64,000 bases of DNA from Heracleum sosnowskyi (lineage: Eukaryota > Streptophyta > Magnoliopsida > Apiales > Apiaceae). The stretch is taken from the NCBI GenBank assembly GCA_030848705.1, contig CM061238.1, positions 80,190,685 through 80,254,684 of the forward strand. Reading direction: 5' to 3'. The position numbers and the translations under genes were made by a program. Positions 32,045-43,045 of this stretch are shown here, piece by piece (positions within the stretch are counted from its first letter, which is position 1; each line of letters begins with the position of its first letter). The notes under the pieces are model-generated. The model made no database searches and was not told the origin of the DNA. It worked only from the letters and a program-made list of their open reading frames with translations.

Positions 32045-32050
32045 AATAAA
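32045..32050 (+). terminator. Candidate polyadenylation signal of catalase
   Basis: AATAAA 215 nt after the stop codon, within T-rich sequence. Plant signals are loose, and an AATAAT near 31999 is an alternative. Confidence 0.35.
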
Positions 32051-32316
32051 TTTCTTGATTTTGTTATGAAATGAATAATTTCTTCATTTTGTTATGAAAT
32101 ATAAACCCGTGAGAGTTTGGCATATTTTCAATGCATTTTTACTACATTCGATCCTAGTGCTTTGTCTATTTTTTCTTTTTTTTTATGCGACAAATGTACG
32201 CCATCTTAAAATATGTTATTTTCTTTTAATAATACTTTTGGTATTTTTTTTCTAATATTTACTGCAATGTTTCGTATTTAAAGTTGTCAATATATTTATA
32301 TAAATATAACTGTAAT

Positions 32317-32320
<4 letters not shown>

Positions 32321-32350
<30 letters not shown>
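32321..32350. repeat. (TA)n microsatellite
   Basis: Uninterrupted TA dinucleotide run of about 30 bp in intergenic DNA. Confidence 0.9.
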
Positions 32351-32352
<2 letters not shown>

Positions 32353-32698
32353 TGATCAAATTAAATGAGACCCCATTTTATAATGAGAACTGAGATTTAA
32401 TCCCAGTCCTCGATTTTTTTTAATATCTTCTAATATGGTCCATTGATTACTTTTAACCGATATACCAGACAAAGACACATATAATTAATATACGTATTTT
32501 TGTCGTATAGCTCCCATCTCTCTCATCGCATCTCTCTATTCTTTATCTCTCTTTTCGTTCTCATCTATCACACTCTTCAATCTTACGACCTCTTCGATCA
32601 CTGCTTTGATTACAGACGATTTGCTGCGAATTGTTCAAGCTTTATTTGTCAATTGAAATCAATTGTTGGTGAAATCATCTTTTACAAGTATATTCACC

Positions 32699-34020
32699 AT
32701 GATTACAGAGGATTTGTTGCGAATTAGCTCTAATCAAGGTAATTTTTAACTTTTTTTGAGTATATTACATATTGTTTGTGATTAAAACTTATATGTAAGA
32801 TGAATTGATTTGTTTTTAAACAAAGTATCAATTTATTGATGTTTTCAAATTTATTTTCTGTTAAATTTCAAGTAGAATGACTCTTATCCTTTTTAGTGCT
32901 TTGTATTTTTCCCTCAAAGTTACAAATTGTAGATTATATGAATAGATTATACTTTTGTGGTGATTTGTCATTTTATTAAGTGATTTGCATATTTTCAGTC
33001 ATTTTTTGTTGTTATGCTCATTCCTCATTATTATGTTTTATATAGGTGATAGATTTGCATGTTTTAACCACTAATTTTTTTGTAAAATTCCAGTAGAATC
33101 ACTCTCTTTTTTAGTGCTTTGTGTATTTTATGTTTGTGCCTCTGGCTTGTCCATTTTAAGTAGAGTCTTGGTCTCTGGGTTTTGGGTTTTGGGGTGTAAG
33201 CTTTGAAATTATGACCTAATCCCTGGATTTATGATCTGAATAAGAAATTACATCGTCGTGTTCTACTTGAGATAGTTGCGTAATTATGAATCTATTAGTT
33301 ACAAATTTTCTGTTAAAATACTATTACTCTCCATGCTACGATGTGTACAGCTGTGTGAGTGTATTTTTTGTGCATGGAGTTTGTGGATTATTGATTCTAT
33401 TTTCAAAGTTACAAATTGTAGATTATACGAATATATTCTACTTTTGTGGTGATTTGTCAATATTTCAAGTGATCTGCATGTTTTTTAGTCATTTTTTGTT
33501 GTAATGCTCATTCGTGCTTTATTATGTTTTATATAGGTGTCAGCAGCAGTGATTCTTCACATTTTAGCCGACTCATTAATGATTCCACTGATCATTGTAG
33601 TTCGAATGTAAGCGATGATGCAATTTCAAAGTGCACCGTCACACCAGGTGGTAGGAGATATTATGTTCTTGTAGCTATTGATGAGACTTGCATACCATTT
33701 GTTAATAAGTTGTTTGATTCCATGGAGAAAGGTATGAATTTTTATCAAGAATATGGAATGTTATCTGGTTCCAACACCCGTCGGAGTACAGAGAAGATAT
33801 ATGATGATGATAATATTGTTAGAAAATATGTGGTTTGTAGTAGGTCTGGATTTAATGAAAAGAAATCGATTGTGCCTAGTAAGAATAACAGTCAAGTTCG
33901 TCGGTGAAGAACTGTTTCTAATAGGTGTGGCTGTCATGCAAAGATAATTTTGAGAATCGTATCTAGTAAGACATACAGAATATCAACATTTCTTGAGGAA
34001 CACAATCATGATCTTGTTCC
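32699..34020 (+). pseudogene. FAR1/FHY3-like gene fragment (FAR1 domain only)
   Basis: Two-exon model: 32699-32738 (MITEDLLRISSNQ, with CACC before the ATG) and 33537-34020. The intron runs GT to AG and the frame is continuous across the junction codon GGT. Exon 2 carries an N-terminal FAR1-type zinc domain: FDSMEKGMNFYQEYGMLSG, KYVVCSRSGF, then NRCGCHAKI and EEHNHDLVP. FAR1/FHY3 proteins are plant transcription factors derived from Mutator-like transposases. A TGA at 33905-33907 follows RR, where relatives have an Arg-rich run, so CGA to TGA is likely. The coding sequence stops abruptly at 34020/34021, where retrotransposon sequence begins; the transposase-like core and SWIM domain are missing. 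Non-functional as it stands. Confidence 0.78.
32921..33538 (+). repeat. Duplicated splice-acceptor segment in the FAR1-like intron
   Basis: A segment of about 130 bp (32921-33055) recurs at about 33411-33538. Both copies run from TACAAATTGTAGATTAT through GTCATTTTTTGTTG to TTTTATATAGGTG, so two near-identical acceptor sites exist. Only the second fits the reading frame. Confidence 0.75.
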
Positions 34021-36676
34021 GAAGTTGGTTCCCTAATTGATACAGGAGGGAGTATTGGCCTCTTTGATTTTGACTTTCCTTGCAGTTCCTCCAATACTTC
34101 TTTGGACATCAATATTGTCTCCCCATCAATTTCATATTCAAAAAGATTTCCAGCTTCACTTCCTTGGTGTTCTACAGGTTTCTCACCCTTTCCTCCTGAC
34201 TCCCCTTTACTTGCAGACTCCCCCTTACTCCTTGACTCCCCCTTAGATACAGGCTCCCCCTGAGTTGCAATATCAGGTACTTCTTGTGCTTCAACACCTT
34301 GCTCTGGGAAAGATTCTGATCTTACACTTTTCTCCCCCTTAGGTAAGTTGGCAGCATCAAGAGTTGCAGTTAAAAGCTGAATGGACTGCTGAATGCTAGC
34401 AAATCCACTGGCCACCATGGTAGACAGACTGTCAAGCTTGGTGTCCAGGGATAGACACTTATTCTCCAGGGCCTGCAATCTGTAAGCAGTTTGAATAGAG
34501 GGGCCACCAGTTCTCAACCTTCTTGGAGGGGAAGGAAAAAAAGGGGGCTTGGAGGCTATGGGGTTCTCACACTCTCAGTATTTTTCTGAGTGATCTCATC
34601 ACTCCTCACAGAAGAACTCTCAAGGCCTAGTGCCTGAACAGTGTGGGCTCCCTCAAAGTCACTCTGGACATGCTCAAGTCCCTCTCATTTTGCCAGCTCA
34701 TTTGGCTGCCTCTCATTTTTTGACTCACCTCTCTGTTCTTTTATCTCTCTTTTCTTTTGCACACCCTCACTCAACCTAGATGCATGGGTATGAGCAGTAC
34801 TTACATGCATTGAAAGAGATGGTTTAGAATGTACCTTTAGTAGCTGAGATAGTGGCACATCATCATCAAAGGCATAATTAATGAGAACTTCATCATAGTT
34901 GGCCTATGAAGAGGTGACAACAGCTTGTTCATGAATGTTATTGTCAGCTAATGGGTTGACAGTAGGTTCCACTGCAGCCGAGACAGCAGGTTCTGTTGGG
35001 ACAGCAACTTTGACTACATCTTTGACAGCAGGGTTGTCTTTGACAGCAACCGAGGTTGTGACAGCATCTTCCCTAAGGTAAGATGCTCCTTGGAGATTGA
35101 ACAAGGTACTGGCTGTTTCACTTTCTGGCAGAGTTGCACCTTGTTCTTTCTCAGTGTTTGAAGGAGTGGTTTCCATCTCACTTTGAGAAATGGGTTCTTG
35201 TGGACCACTAGATGGGGGCTCATCCATGATTGGAGATCAAAACCTGAAGGGTTGAGACTGTCCCCCTCTCTAGGTTGTGGAGAAGAAACAAATGAATGAG
35301 TAGGGAAGAAAGAAGGTGAAGGTGGAGAAGAGAATATTGGCTGCTCCACAGATGAAATTTGTGAAGCATCAATAGGGTAAGAGATATCCTCACTGTGTAC
35401 TGACTCCATGTGTGTTTCTGCAAATGGGGGTTCCTCATGAGTTGAAACATGAGGTTGTGCAGACTCTGTACAAGGTGCCTTGGGCGACATGCCGGTTTCA
35501 ATAGATGTCCCTTGTTGAGAAGGAACATCTAGGGAGGTGTTTAGTGCCCTATTTTCCTCTACAGTCTTTTGGGAGACTGCAGGGTGGCTGACAGTGGTTT
35601 TGGTCCTCTTAGCTCTCTTCTTCTTAGGCTCAAGAGGAACCACTGTGGGTTCTGTTTGACTACCTTCCTTATTTGTTGCACTAGGTGCAGGAACTCCCTC
35701 TTGACTCACAACACTACCACCAACACCAGATTCTAGGGGTCTTTTTCTGGATTCTTGCAAGGCTTGTCTCTGAACTTTATGAAGTCTAGAGAACCTAGGT
35801 TGAATGTATGGGGTAGAATGTGGGTTAGCTGAATTGGGGTCTAATCCAGCCTCATCCTCAAGAGAGAAAGTTTCATATCCAGAGGGCAATGGAAAATCAA
35901 GGTTAGGCACTTGATCAACCATGTGTTTAGTGAAGCAGAGTGGAATGTGTGCATTTAACTTCTGTGAAGTGAGAGTTGTGTGTGTGTTTCTTTTCAAAAT
36001 GCTGCACACCTCTGAACGAGGGGCATCTTCATCAAAATCACAGAGAGAATTGATACACATCATTAGAAAGCGAGGATAGAGATTTACCTTCTTACCTATG
36101 GCAGCCTTGAGATGTGCCATGAGTAGCTTTCCAACATCCACCTTGTACCCATGAACAAGAGAGTGAGTTAGCTTCTTGATGTAAGTGGGAATTCCATTCC
36201 AACCAGTAGTCTTTGTGGAAAACACCTTCACCATGACATCAAGAATCTTTTCTCAAATACTTCCTGTCTATTTCACCAGAAGGGTACCATTTAGTTGTTC
36301 CCTCTTCAAGAATGGGTCCTGAATACCCAATTTTCAAGAAGAGCTTCTTCAAGGTTTCATCACTTGCAAGCTCTGTGTAGGTCTTTCCTGGTTCAAGCAT
36401 AATTCCTAGAGCTGCATTGATGCCTTGAATAGTGAGAGTGTAACTGTGCTATTTGATTTTGAACTTGATGGTGGTATGGTCTCCATCTCCCTGAGCAACA
36501 GCCGACTCCCAGAAGTTTTCAATCCTTTCTAGGTCTAGAACAGGAGTTGAAGTAATAACATAACCAAGATAGGACTTATTAAAGAAAGAAACAAGCCCTT
36601 TGAATTCTTTACCAGCATCATTTGGAGAATAGATGCCAGCAAAGTTAGTCTGAGAGATTGATTGTTTAGGTGCCAT
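34021..36676 (-). pseudogene. Long accessory ORF after pol, old copy (broken)
   Basis: It starts at 36676 with MAPKQSISQTNFAGI and matches the young copy at 47582 onwards. The N-terminal globular part (FKGLVSFFNKSYLGYVITST; VKVFSTKTTGWNGIPTYIKK; LYPRFLMMCINSLCDF; LNAHIPLCFTKHM) resembles an accessory protein seen beside SIRE-type pol in other plants, from memory and without a database check. A Ser/Pro/Glu-rich middle follows, then basic sequence PEPKKKRAKRTK. Breaks are a stop at 36449, a deletion near 36240, and frame changes near 35200 and 34600-34900. The ORF is cut at IREPTS, where FAR1-like sequence begins. It usefully lacks the solo LTR found in the young copy. Confidence 0.75.
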
Positions 36677-37371
36677 TGTTGGTATGAAAGAGAAAAGAGG
36701 ATGAGGTGAATAAGTAGAGAGAGAAATAGAGAAGAAAGTTGTTTAGCTTTTTGGTTGTTCTGTGTCAGGATTGATATTGTCTGATTAACTATTGTATAAA
36801 AGGGTAGTTCAAGCGTTATGCTGAAAAAGAGGATATTTGGAATCGTGCTACTTTCCCAGTAACTCCACCACGTGGGTTACTCCCTTTATTTTCTGTCAAC
36901 GTGGAGGTTGAATTAGCAATTTTAACGGTCCACTACTTTTGACAGTAACATGTGCGCTGAAACAAACTGTTAGTGACATTTGGGTGATGACAGTATGTTT
37001 GTCTTGACAGCAACGTTGTCGCAAAAAACTTACTGTCATCGTTAAGTACTCTAATGACAGCATCTTTTAAAACTCGTGACAGAATGTTTTTCACTGCTGT
37101 CAAGAAACTAACTGTCATGAGGTTCCGTGACAGTTACTTTTCTTGATGACAGTGACATTTGAAGAAACCAGTAGCTGTCATGGATTTTAATGGACTTTGT
37201 CATTAATGTACTTAACTCAAAAAAAACATCATTCACAAATATTCAATTTAAAGCTAGGTATCATGCACAGTAAATTAATCAGATAATCAACACAGAGACA
37301 AACCACAAAGAGAAAGGAACAGGAACGACAAAAGGATCATTTTCATTAATAAAAATCAAAAGAAATACATA
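36677..37371 (-). other. Spacer of the old SIRE-like element, dense in TGACAG
   Basis: Noncoding between the small ORF and the long accessory ORF. About 11 occurrences of TGACAG or its complement CTGTCA lie in some 260 bp (36938-37182), in both orientations. The matching spacer of the young copy (46913-47581) shows the same density. Confidence 0.8.
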
Positions 37372-37635
37372 TCAAGCTTTCATGATTTTATTAACTAATC
37401 CTACAAGTTCCGAACGAACTTCTTCTTTAGTGCGTCCTTCTTGCTTAAGGAGCTCTTGAAATTCTTCCTCTTGCTCCTGCCATTTAGCCTCTTCAATGGC
37501 CTTGGCAGCAGCTTCTTGCTCTTCTTCCTCATCGAGGATGTCTTTTAATTCATCAAATAATTTCTCAACCTCTTCCTTGTGTGGAGAATCACACTGAACC
37601 TTGGGTCTGTATTCGATTCCTACTTTGTTTTCCAT
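37372..37635 (-). CDS. Small acidic ORF of the SIRE-like family, old copy (87 aa)
   Basis: Intact frame starting MENKVGIEYRPKVQC, very rich in Glu and Lys, with heptad-like spacing that suggests a helix or coiled coil. It aligns without internal gaps with the 86-codon ORF at 46652-46912, sharing MENKVGIEYRPKV, LFDEL, EGRT(K/E)EE and LVNKI. The old copy of the element is otherwise riddled with stops, so an open frame of this length is notable. No known domain recognised. It may be an accessory protein of the element. Confidence 0.7.
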   Translation of the reverse strand: MENKVGIEYRPKVQCDSPHKEEVEKLFDELKDILDEEEEQEAAAKAIEEAKWQEQEEEFQELLKQEGRTKEEVRSELVGLVNKIMKA

Positions 37636-38038
37636 TTTAACCTTTTTCTGACAGTGATAACTAATATGACCTAGTGTTCAATTTATAGGCATATTACGGG
37701 AATGGTAAGGTAAACAGTCAATAGTTTGGAATACCCATACAACTACCACATATAGAAATTAAGATTCATGTTCTCCACTAATCCAACAATTAACACACAT
37801 ACAACCAATCAATGCAAAACCTTTGACCAAAGTTCTCAAACTTTGAGGTTTTTCAAGTTAATGACACAAATTTTTATTACTGTCAGTACGACTAGCACAA
37901 AATTCAATTTAGCAAAGTCATAGCAAACATGCTGTTGAAAGGAATAAAAACTTATGTTGACAATAACTTCTCATGACAATAACTTGGGGGTTACTGTCAC
38001 AAGCTGCATTCTGAAATGAAAATGTAAAAACTAGTAAG
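37636..38038 (-). other. Spacer between pol and small ORF, old SIRE-like copy
   Basis: AT-rich, no ORF. It corresponds to 46246-46651 of the young copy and carries a few TGACAG-type words. Confidence 0.6.
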
Positions 38039-39258
38039 TTAACATACCAGATTAAGCATTCCCAATTCACTTACCAACCTGTTAAAGGTGGCTTCATCCA
38101 ATGGTTTAGTGAAGATGTCTGCAAGTTGCTTCTCTGTTGGGACATAGATCAATTTCACAGTTCCTCTTTCAACATGCTCTCTAATGAAGTGATGTCTGAT
38201 ATCAATGTTCTTTGTCCTAGAGTGTTGAACAGGATTGTCTGAGATGGCTATGGCACTAGTGTTGTCACAATAGATGGGAATGTTACTCAACACTAATCCA
38301 TAGTTCAACAGTTGATTCTTCATCCACATAATTTGTGCACAGCAACTTCCAACTGCAATATATTCAGCTTCTGCAGTTGATGTGGAAACTGAATGTTGCT
38401 TTTTGCTAAACCACGACACCAATCTTCCACCAAGAAATTGACAGCTACCTGTAGTACTCTTCCTGTCAATTCTACATCCAGCATAATCTGAGTCAGAGTA
38501 CCCAATAAGCTCAAATCCAGTATTTTTAGGATACCAAAGGCCTAGATTAGGAGTGCCCTTTAGATATCTAAAAATTCTCTTGATGGCAACTAAGTGTGAC
38601 TCCTTTGGATCAGCTTGAAACCTTGCACAGAGACATGTAGCAAACATTATATCTGGTCTGCTAGCAGTTAGATAGAGAAGTGATCCCACCATGCCTCTGT
38701 AAGCACTGGAGTCCACTTTCTTTCCATTGGGATCAAGATCCAGATTTGTTGATGTAGATATATGAGTCTTGGCAGGTGATGAATCTTCTAAGTCTAACTT
38801 TTTGAGAAGTTCCTTGACATATTTGGCTTGACAAATGAAGATTCCATCATCCTTTTGAAGAACTTATAGACCAAGGAAGAAAGACAGTTCTCCCATCATG
38901 CTCATCTCATACTTGTTTTTCATAAGAGATGAGAACTTTTCACACAGCTTCTCATTTGTAGATCCAAAAATAATGTCATCCACATAGATTTGTACCAGAA
39001 TGATGTCCTTGCCATGATGTTTGTAGAACAGAGTTTTATCTACCACACCTCTTGTAAACTGATTTTCCAACAGAAAGGTGGAGAGTGTATCATACCAAAC
39101 TCTGGGAGCTTGTTTCAATCCATACAGTGCTTTGAACAGTTTGTAGACAAAGTTATACATTTCAGCATCTTCAAAGCCAGGTGGTTGTTCAACACACACA
39201 TCTTCCTCCAACTCTCCATTTAAAAAGGCACTCTTGACATCCATTTGGAACACCTTGA
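38039..39258 (-). pseudogene. RT C-terminal half and RNase H, old SIRE-like copy
   Basis: From the insertion edge leftwards: FQMDVKSAFLNGELEEDV, ALYGLKQAPR, the catalytic IYVDDIIFGS, then a TAA at 38864-38866 where the young copy reads Gln (GLQIL), then PDIMFATCLCARFQ and RNase H with GYSDSDYAGC, STAEAEYIAVGS, DNTSAIAIS and RHHFIREHV. The N-terminal RT part lies on the other side of the young insertion (54365-54666). Confidence 0.88.
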
Positions 39259-39263
39259 AGTTA

Positions 39264-40324
39264 TGTTGGGATTTATGGGTGATAGCATAGAAACAACTTA
39301 ACCTTGTATGTACTTAATTTTTAATTAAGTAGAACATACTGTCACAGCCAAAGTATGTTCTTGTAATCAGTATGCAATGTCATTTTAATTGTGTAATTTG
39401 GAAGAAGTTCACTTGCTGTGTTCAAGCCTCAAAGAATGCATATTAGATGACAGCATGAATAAAGGTTACTGTCATAAGCATTGACAGTAAGATTACAAGA
39501 AGACAGAATGTTGCAAGTCACGACAGCATATTCACTCTGACAGCAACATTGGCGGAAGACTACGCGACAGCAACTTTAGCCCTCGACAGCAAGTTTGGAA
39601 ACCTCGACAGCACTCTATGCGGGGAACTCATATTGTCACCAAAAGAACATTCCTGTGACAGCAAGCTTTGCGGCAAAAGTAACTGTCTCGAGAAAGATCC
39701 TTGTTCTCGGTATCTTCTCAGTCAAATCCCGTGACAGTCTCAATGTTCAAGAAACAGGCGTGTTGCAGTATCCCTAAGCTGCACCAAGTCTGCAAGACTA
39801 CGACAGAAGCTTCAAGCACTACAAAACAAAAGCGAATCAATTCAAGAGCAAGGTCAAGTCTCTATTTGCTGAATTGTTTTAGCTGGAAATAGAATGAATC
39901 TAAGTTGCTTTCTTTGTAATGTATATCTGACATGTTAGCAATTTAGGAAAGTCACATGGGTAGACAATCTGTAAGAAGCTGCCACTTGATAATGACAGCA
40001 GCTTCATAAACCCGCGTTGACAGTGATAGGATTAGTTTATACTTAGACTATCAATTCATTCTAGGAATGTAACGAAGGCAAGTAAGTGTCTTGGAGAAAA
40101 CCGAAGCTCAAGAATTCTCTCTTGAGGTTGTAGCAACACTTTGCAAAATAAATAAAAACATTTATTTTGTGAAACTTGTCTTTAGATCATACTGTTTGTG
40201 AATGCATAAATAAATACTGATAACGTTAAATCTTAGTTTTGGTTGTTGAAATTGAGATTGAATTTTATCAGTATTGAATTCATCCCCCCCCCCCCCCCCC
40301 TTCTGCAATACACAAGGACCAACA
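39264..40324 (+). repeat. 5' LTR of the young SIRE-like element
   Basis: 1061 bp. It contains about nine TGACAG/CTGTCA words plus several CGACAG variants, concentrated at 39340-40040. A run of 17 C residues lies close to the 3' end (about 40284-40300), just before TTCTGCAATACACAAGGACC. Confidence 0.95.
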
Positions 40325-40326
40325 AC

Positions 40327-40338
40327 TGGTATCAGAGC
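40327..40338 (+). other. Primer-binding site (initiator tRNA-Met), young SIRE-like element
   Basis: TGGTATCAGAGC two bases after the LTR end, the usual primer site of copia elements. Confidence 0.92.
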
Positions 40339-40375
40339 TTTCAGATTAACATACATATCTGAGATCACGACGACA

Positions 40376-41845
40376 ATGCAGAAATCAAACAGTATCAAGA
40401 TCCCAGGTTTTGATAAAGAGAACTACAGCATTTGGAAAAGAAAGATCTTGTTATTTATCAAAGCTGCGAATCCACTTTACCTAGGTATCCTCGAGAATGG
40501 TCCTTTCATTCCAAGGAAGGAAATTGAAGCCACAACAGTAAATGGTGAAATCATTCCTGCACATTGGGTTCCCAATGATCCCTCGGAATTTTTGGAACCT
40601 GAGAAGGAGAAAATGGTGCTAGATGATCACTTGCAACTCATCTTGCTCGATTCTCTCACGTTGGATAAAGCCATGTGTGGAAGTGTGATAAGCTGCACAT
40701 CTGCCAAGGAGATGTGGATCAGGTTAGCTTTACTATGTGAAGGAAGTGAAGAAGTTAAGGGCAACCAAAGGAAAATACTGATATCACAATATGAGGCATT
40801 CATGGCCAAGCCTGGTGAAGACTTAACTTCCATGTTTGAAAGGTTCAGTAAGCTCTTAACTGAACTACAGATACATGGCAAGTACTATGACATAAAAGAA
40901 TTGAATGTCAAGTTCCTGCTTACACTGCCTGATCACCTTGAACACAAGACAAAAGCCATACGAGAAGGAAGAGATCTCAACAATATAACCTTTGAGACAC
41001 TTTATGGCATTCTGAAATCCTATGAACTTGAACTCTTTCAAAAGAGAGCCATACAGAGTGGAACAAGGAACAAGATGGCTAATATGTCAAGTGCCCTAGT
41101 AGCACAAGTGCCAAGGATCACACAGCCAAGTGAAGTACTACAAATCACACAACCAACCCCTGCACAATCCTTGAAGATAGAAGAGGTTGTTGAAGATGAT
41201 GAGAAAGTAGTACTACAGCTCAAGGATGTGGAAGATGAAGACTTCTACACAATGGAGGAACTGGAAAGCATGGACAATCCTACTATGTCTTACATGGCCA
41301 AAAAGTTCAAGAACTTTAGGTTCAAGAAGGATAGGTCATACAAGCCCCAAGGCCAAGAATCCAAGTTCAACAGGGGAAGTTCATCAAAGGCTGTTGTGGG
41401 AAGTTCAACCAAAGGAGGATACAAGACTGGATTTGTGGATAGGTCAAAATTCAAGTGTTACAACTGTGGTGAACCTGGTCATTTTGCTACTGAATGCAAA
41501 AGACCCAAACAGGTTCAGAGGTTTGAGAAAGGAACTGGTGGATACTCTAAGAAGAATCAAGGTAGAGCCTATGTGGCTGAAGGAAAGTGTTGGGATGAGT
41601 CTGATGATGAAGATGAAGAAGAATATGTCAACCTAGCTCTCATGGCTAGCACTGATGAAGTAGCATCAACATCTTCAAGTCAGGTACCTTCACTTGTCTT
41701 ACTTGATATGTCCATTGATGAGTATAAGAAAACCATTAAAGACTTAAGTGCTGAAATGTTCAATGTCTACACTAGCTTATCTGCTGCTAATGAGGAAATC
41801 ACTAGGATAAGTAAGCTAAATGAAACACTAAAGCCTGAAAATTAA
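40376..41845 (+). CDS. Gag of the young SIRE-like element
   Basis: Start chosen at 40376, the first ATG after the primer site (MQKSNSIKIPGFDKENYSIW); the open frame extends further upstream into the LTR. It has a UBN2-type copia gag (WKRKILLFIKAANPLYLGIL, FEALYGIL-like segment near residue 215) and a CCHC zinc knuckle CYNCGEPGHFATEC near residue 360. An acidic segment (DESDDEDEEEYVN) follows. The TAA at 41843-41845 is probably a CAA to TAA change, because the same frame continues with plausible gag sequence to 43045. Confidence 0.85.
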   Translation: MQKSNSIKIPGFDKENYSIWKRKILLFIKAANPLYLGILENGPFIPRKEIEATTVNGEIIPAHWVPNDPSEFLEPEKEKMVLDDHLQLILLDSLTLDKAMCGSVISCTSAKEMWIRLALLCEGSEEVKGNQRKILISQYEAFMAKPGEDLTSMFERFSKLLTELQIHGKYYDIKELNVKFLLTLPDHLEHKTKAIREGRDLNNITFETLYGILKSYELELFQKRAIQSGTRNKMANMSSALVAQVPRITQPSEVLQITQPTPAQSLKIEEVVEDDEKVVLQLKDVEDEDFYTMEELESMDNPTMSYMAKKFKNFRFKKDRSYKPQGQESKFNRGSSSKAVVGSSTKGGYKTGFVDRSKFKCYNCGEPGHFATECKRPKQVQRFEKGTGGYSKKNQGRAYVAEGKCWDESDDEDEEEYVNLALMASTDEVASTSSSQVPSLVLLDMSIDEYKKTIKDLSAEMFNVYTSLSAANEEITRISKLNETLKPEN

Positions 41846-43045
41846 TCTCTTGTTCTCAAAACCAGTTCACTAGACCCTTTAGCTCAGGAGAATGCTAGAC
41901 TTAAAAATGAATTAAAATGTGCTAAAGAGGTTGAGGAATTCCTGAGGAATGAGATTGCTGAAAATTAATTCAAGATTAAGGATGATAAAAACTCATCAAA
42001 GATAGTTCAGGATTACAATGATAAGCATACAGAAAATCAGACAGTTGGTATAGGTTTTTCATATGGTAGAAGACCTGGAAAGGAAACTGTGATTCAAGAT
42101 TGTTCTGGAAATGCTGCTGTCAAACCCACCATTCTCAAGAAGGTTAAAACTCCTATTTTCAAAGCTGCAGAAATTGAGTTTGATGAAGAAGCCATGCTCA
42201 TCAAACAAGAAATTCTTGATGAGGATGAAGGTGTTGACAGCACATTCAAGGATGGAAAGAATACTGTCACAATCCCCAAGATAGTAAACTTACCAAGCAA
42301 TCAGACAGTAAGTTCAAAAGATGCTGTCACAGTTGGCAAGACAGAATCTTCCAAAGATGCTGTCAAGAATGTTTCCAAGACAGTAACTCCCAAACCTTCT
42401 GTCAAGACAGTTGGATTAAAAGGTACTGTCAAGGAAAGTTCGACAGCAACTTCTAAACACACTGTCAATTCAGTAACTCCCAAGTCTAAGAATAGGAATG
42501 GTAAGGTAGGTGTCAATAAAGGAAATGGATACACTAATGTTGGAGGTGCTTCTAGGAAACTATGTAATAACTGTGGATCTACACATCATTTAACACATGT
42601 TTGTAAGAAACCATTTGAGGATAAAATCAATGCTACTGAACTCAATGGTAACTTACACAGAACCCCCCTTATGCATAGAACTATGAGTGTCTGTAATAAT
42701 ATTGAATGTATGCCATGCAAAATCACTGCCATGAGTACATGCTTTAACTTACCTATTCTCACTACTGAAAAATGTTCATACATGCACACTGTTGAGACTT
42801 CTGAGCCTGCTGGCAACAGCAAAAAGGCTTCATCCACTAAGAAAAGGATCAAGTCCAATTCTAAGCCTAAGTGGGTGAAAAGAGAAGTCAAACAGGAGGT
42901 TTTTGATGATGCTTGTGATTTTATGACTGGAAGAAACTCAGGAGACACTAAAACTGCAGGACCCAACAGGGATTGGGTACCATATGCAACAAACACATTC
43001 TGTTTTGCAGGGCAAGAAGAAAGATCAAGTCATGTGGATTATTGA
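41846..43045 (+). pseudogene. Gag C-terminal extension with TGACAG-coded repeats
   Basis: Continues the gag frame after the stop at 41843. A second in-frame TAA lies at 41966. The frame is then open from 42089. It encodes a Thr/Val/Lys-rich region (about 42226-42480) in which CTGTCA words are read as (A/T/S)-V-(K/T), then a second zinc-knuckle-like motif (CNNCGSTHHLTHVC, near 42565) and a basic stretch. The frame is lost near 43010-43020, just before the protease. Confidence 0.75.

Larger units (their letters stand above)
31831..32698. other. Catalase 3' UTR and intergenic sequence
   Basis: The 3' UTR follows the stop at 31830. After it comes AT-rich intergenic DNA with a (TA)n run at 32321-32350, then a pyrimidine-rich stretch (32510-32590) that looks like the 5' UTR of the FAR1-like gene. 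Confidence 0.6.

Noticed and set aside
40274..40375. Upstream ATG at 40274 as the gag start
   Set aside because: It lies in the LTR before the C run and the primer site; the ATG at 40376 follows the primer site and starts the family-like gag sequence.
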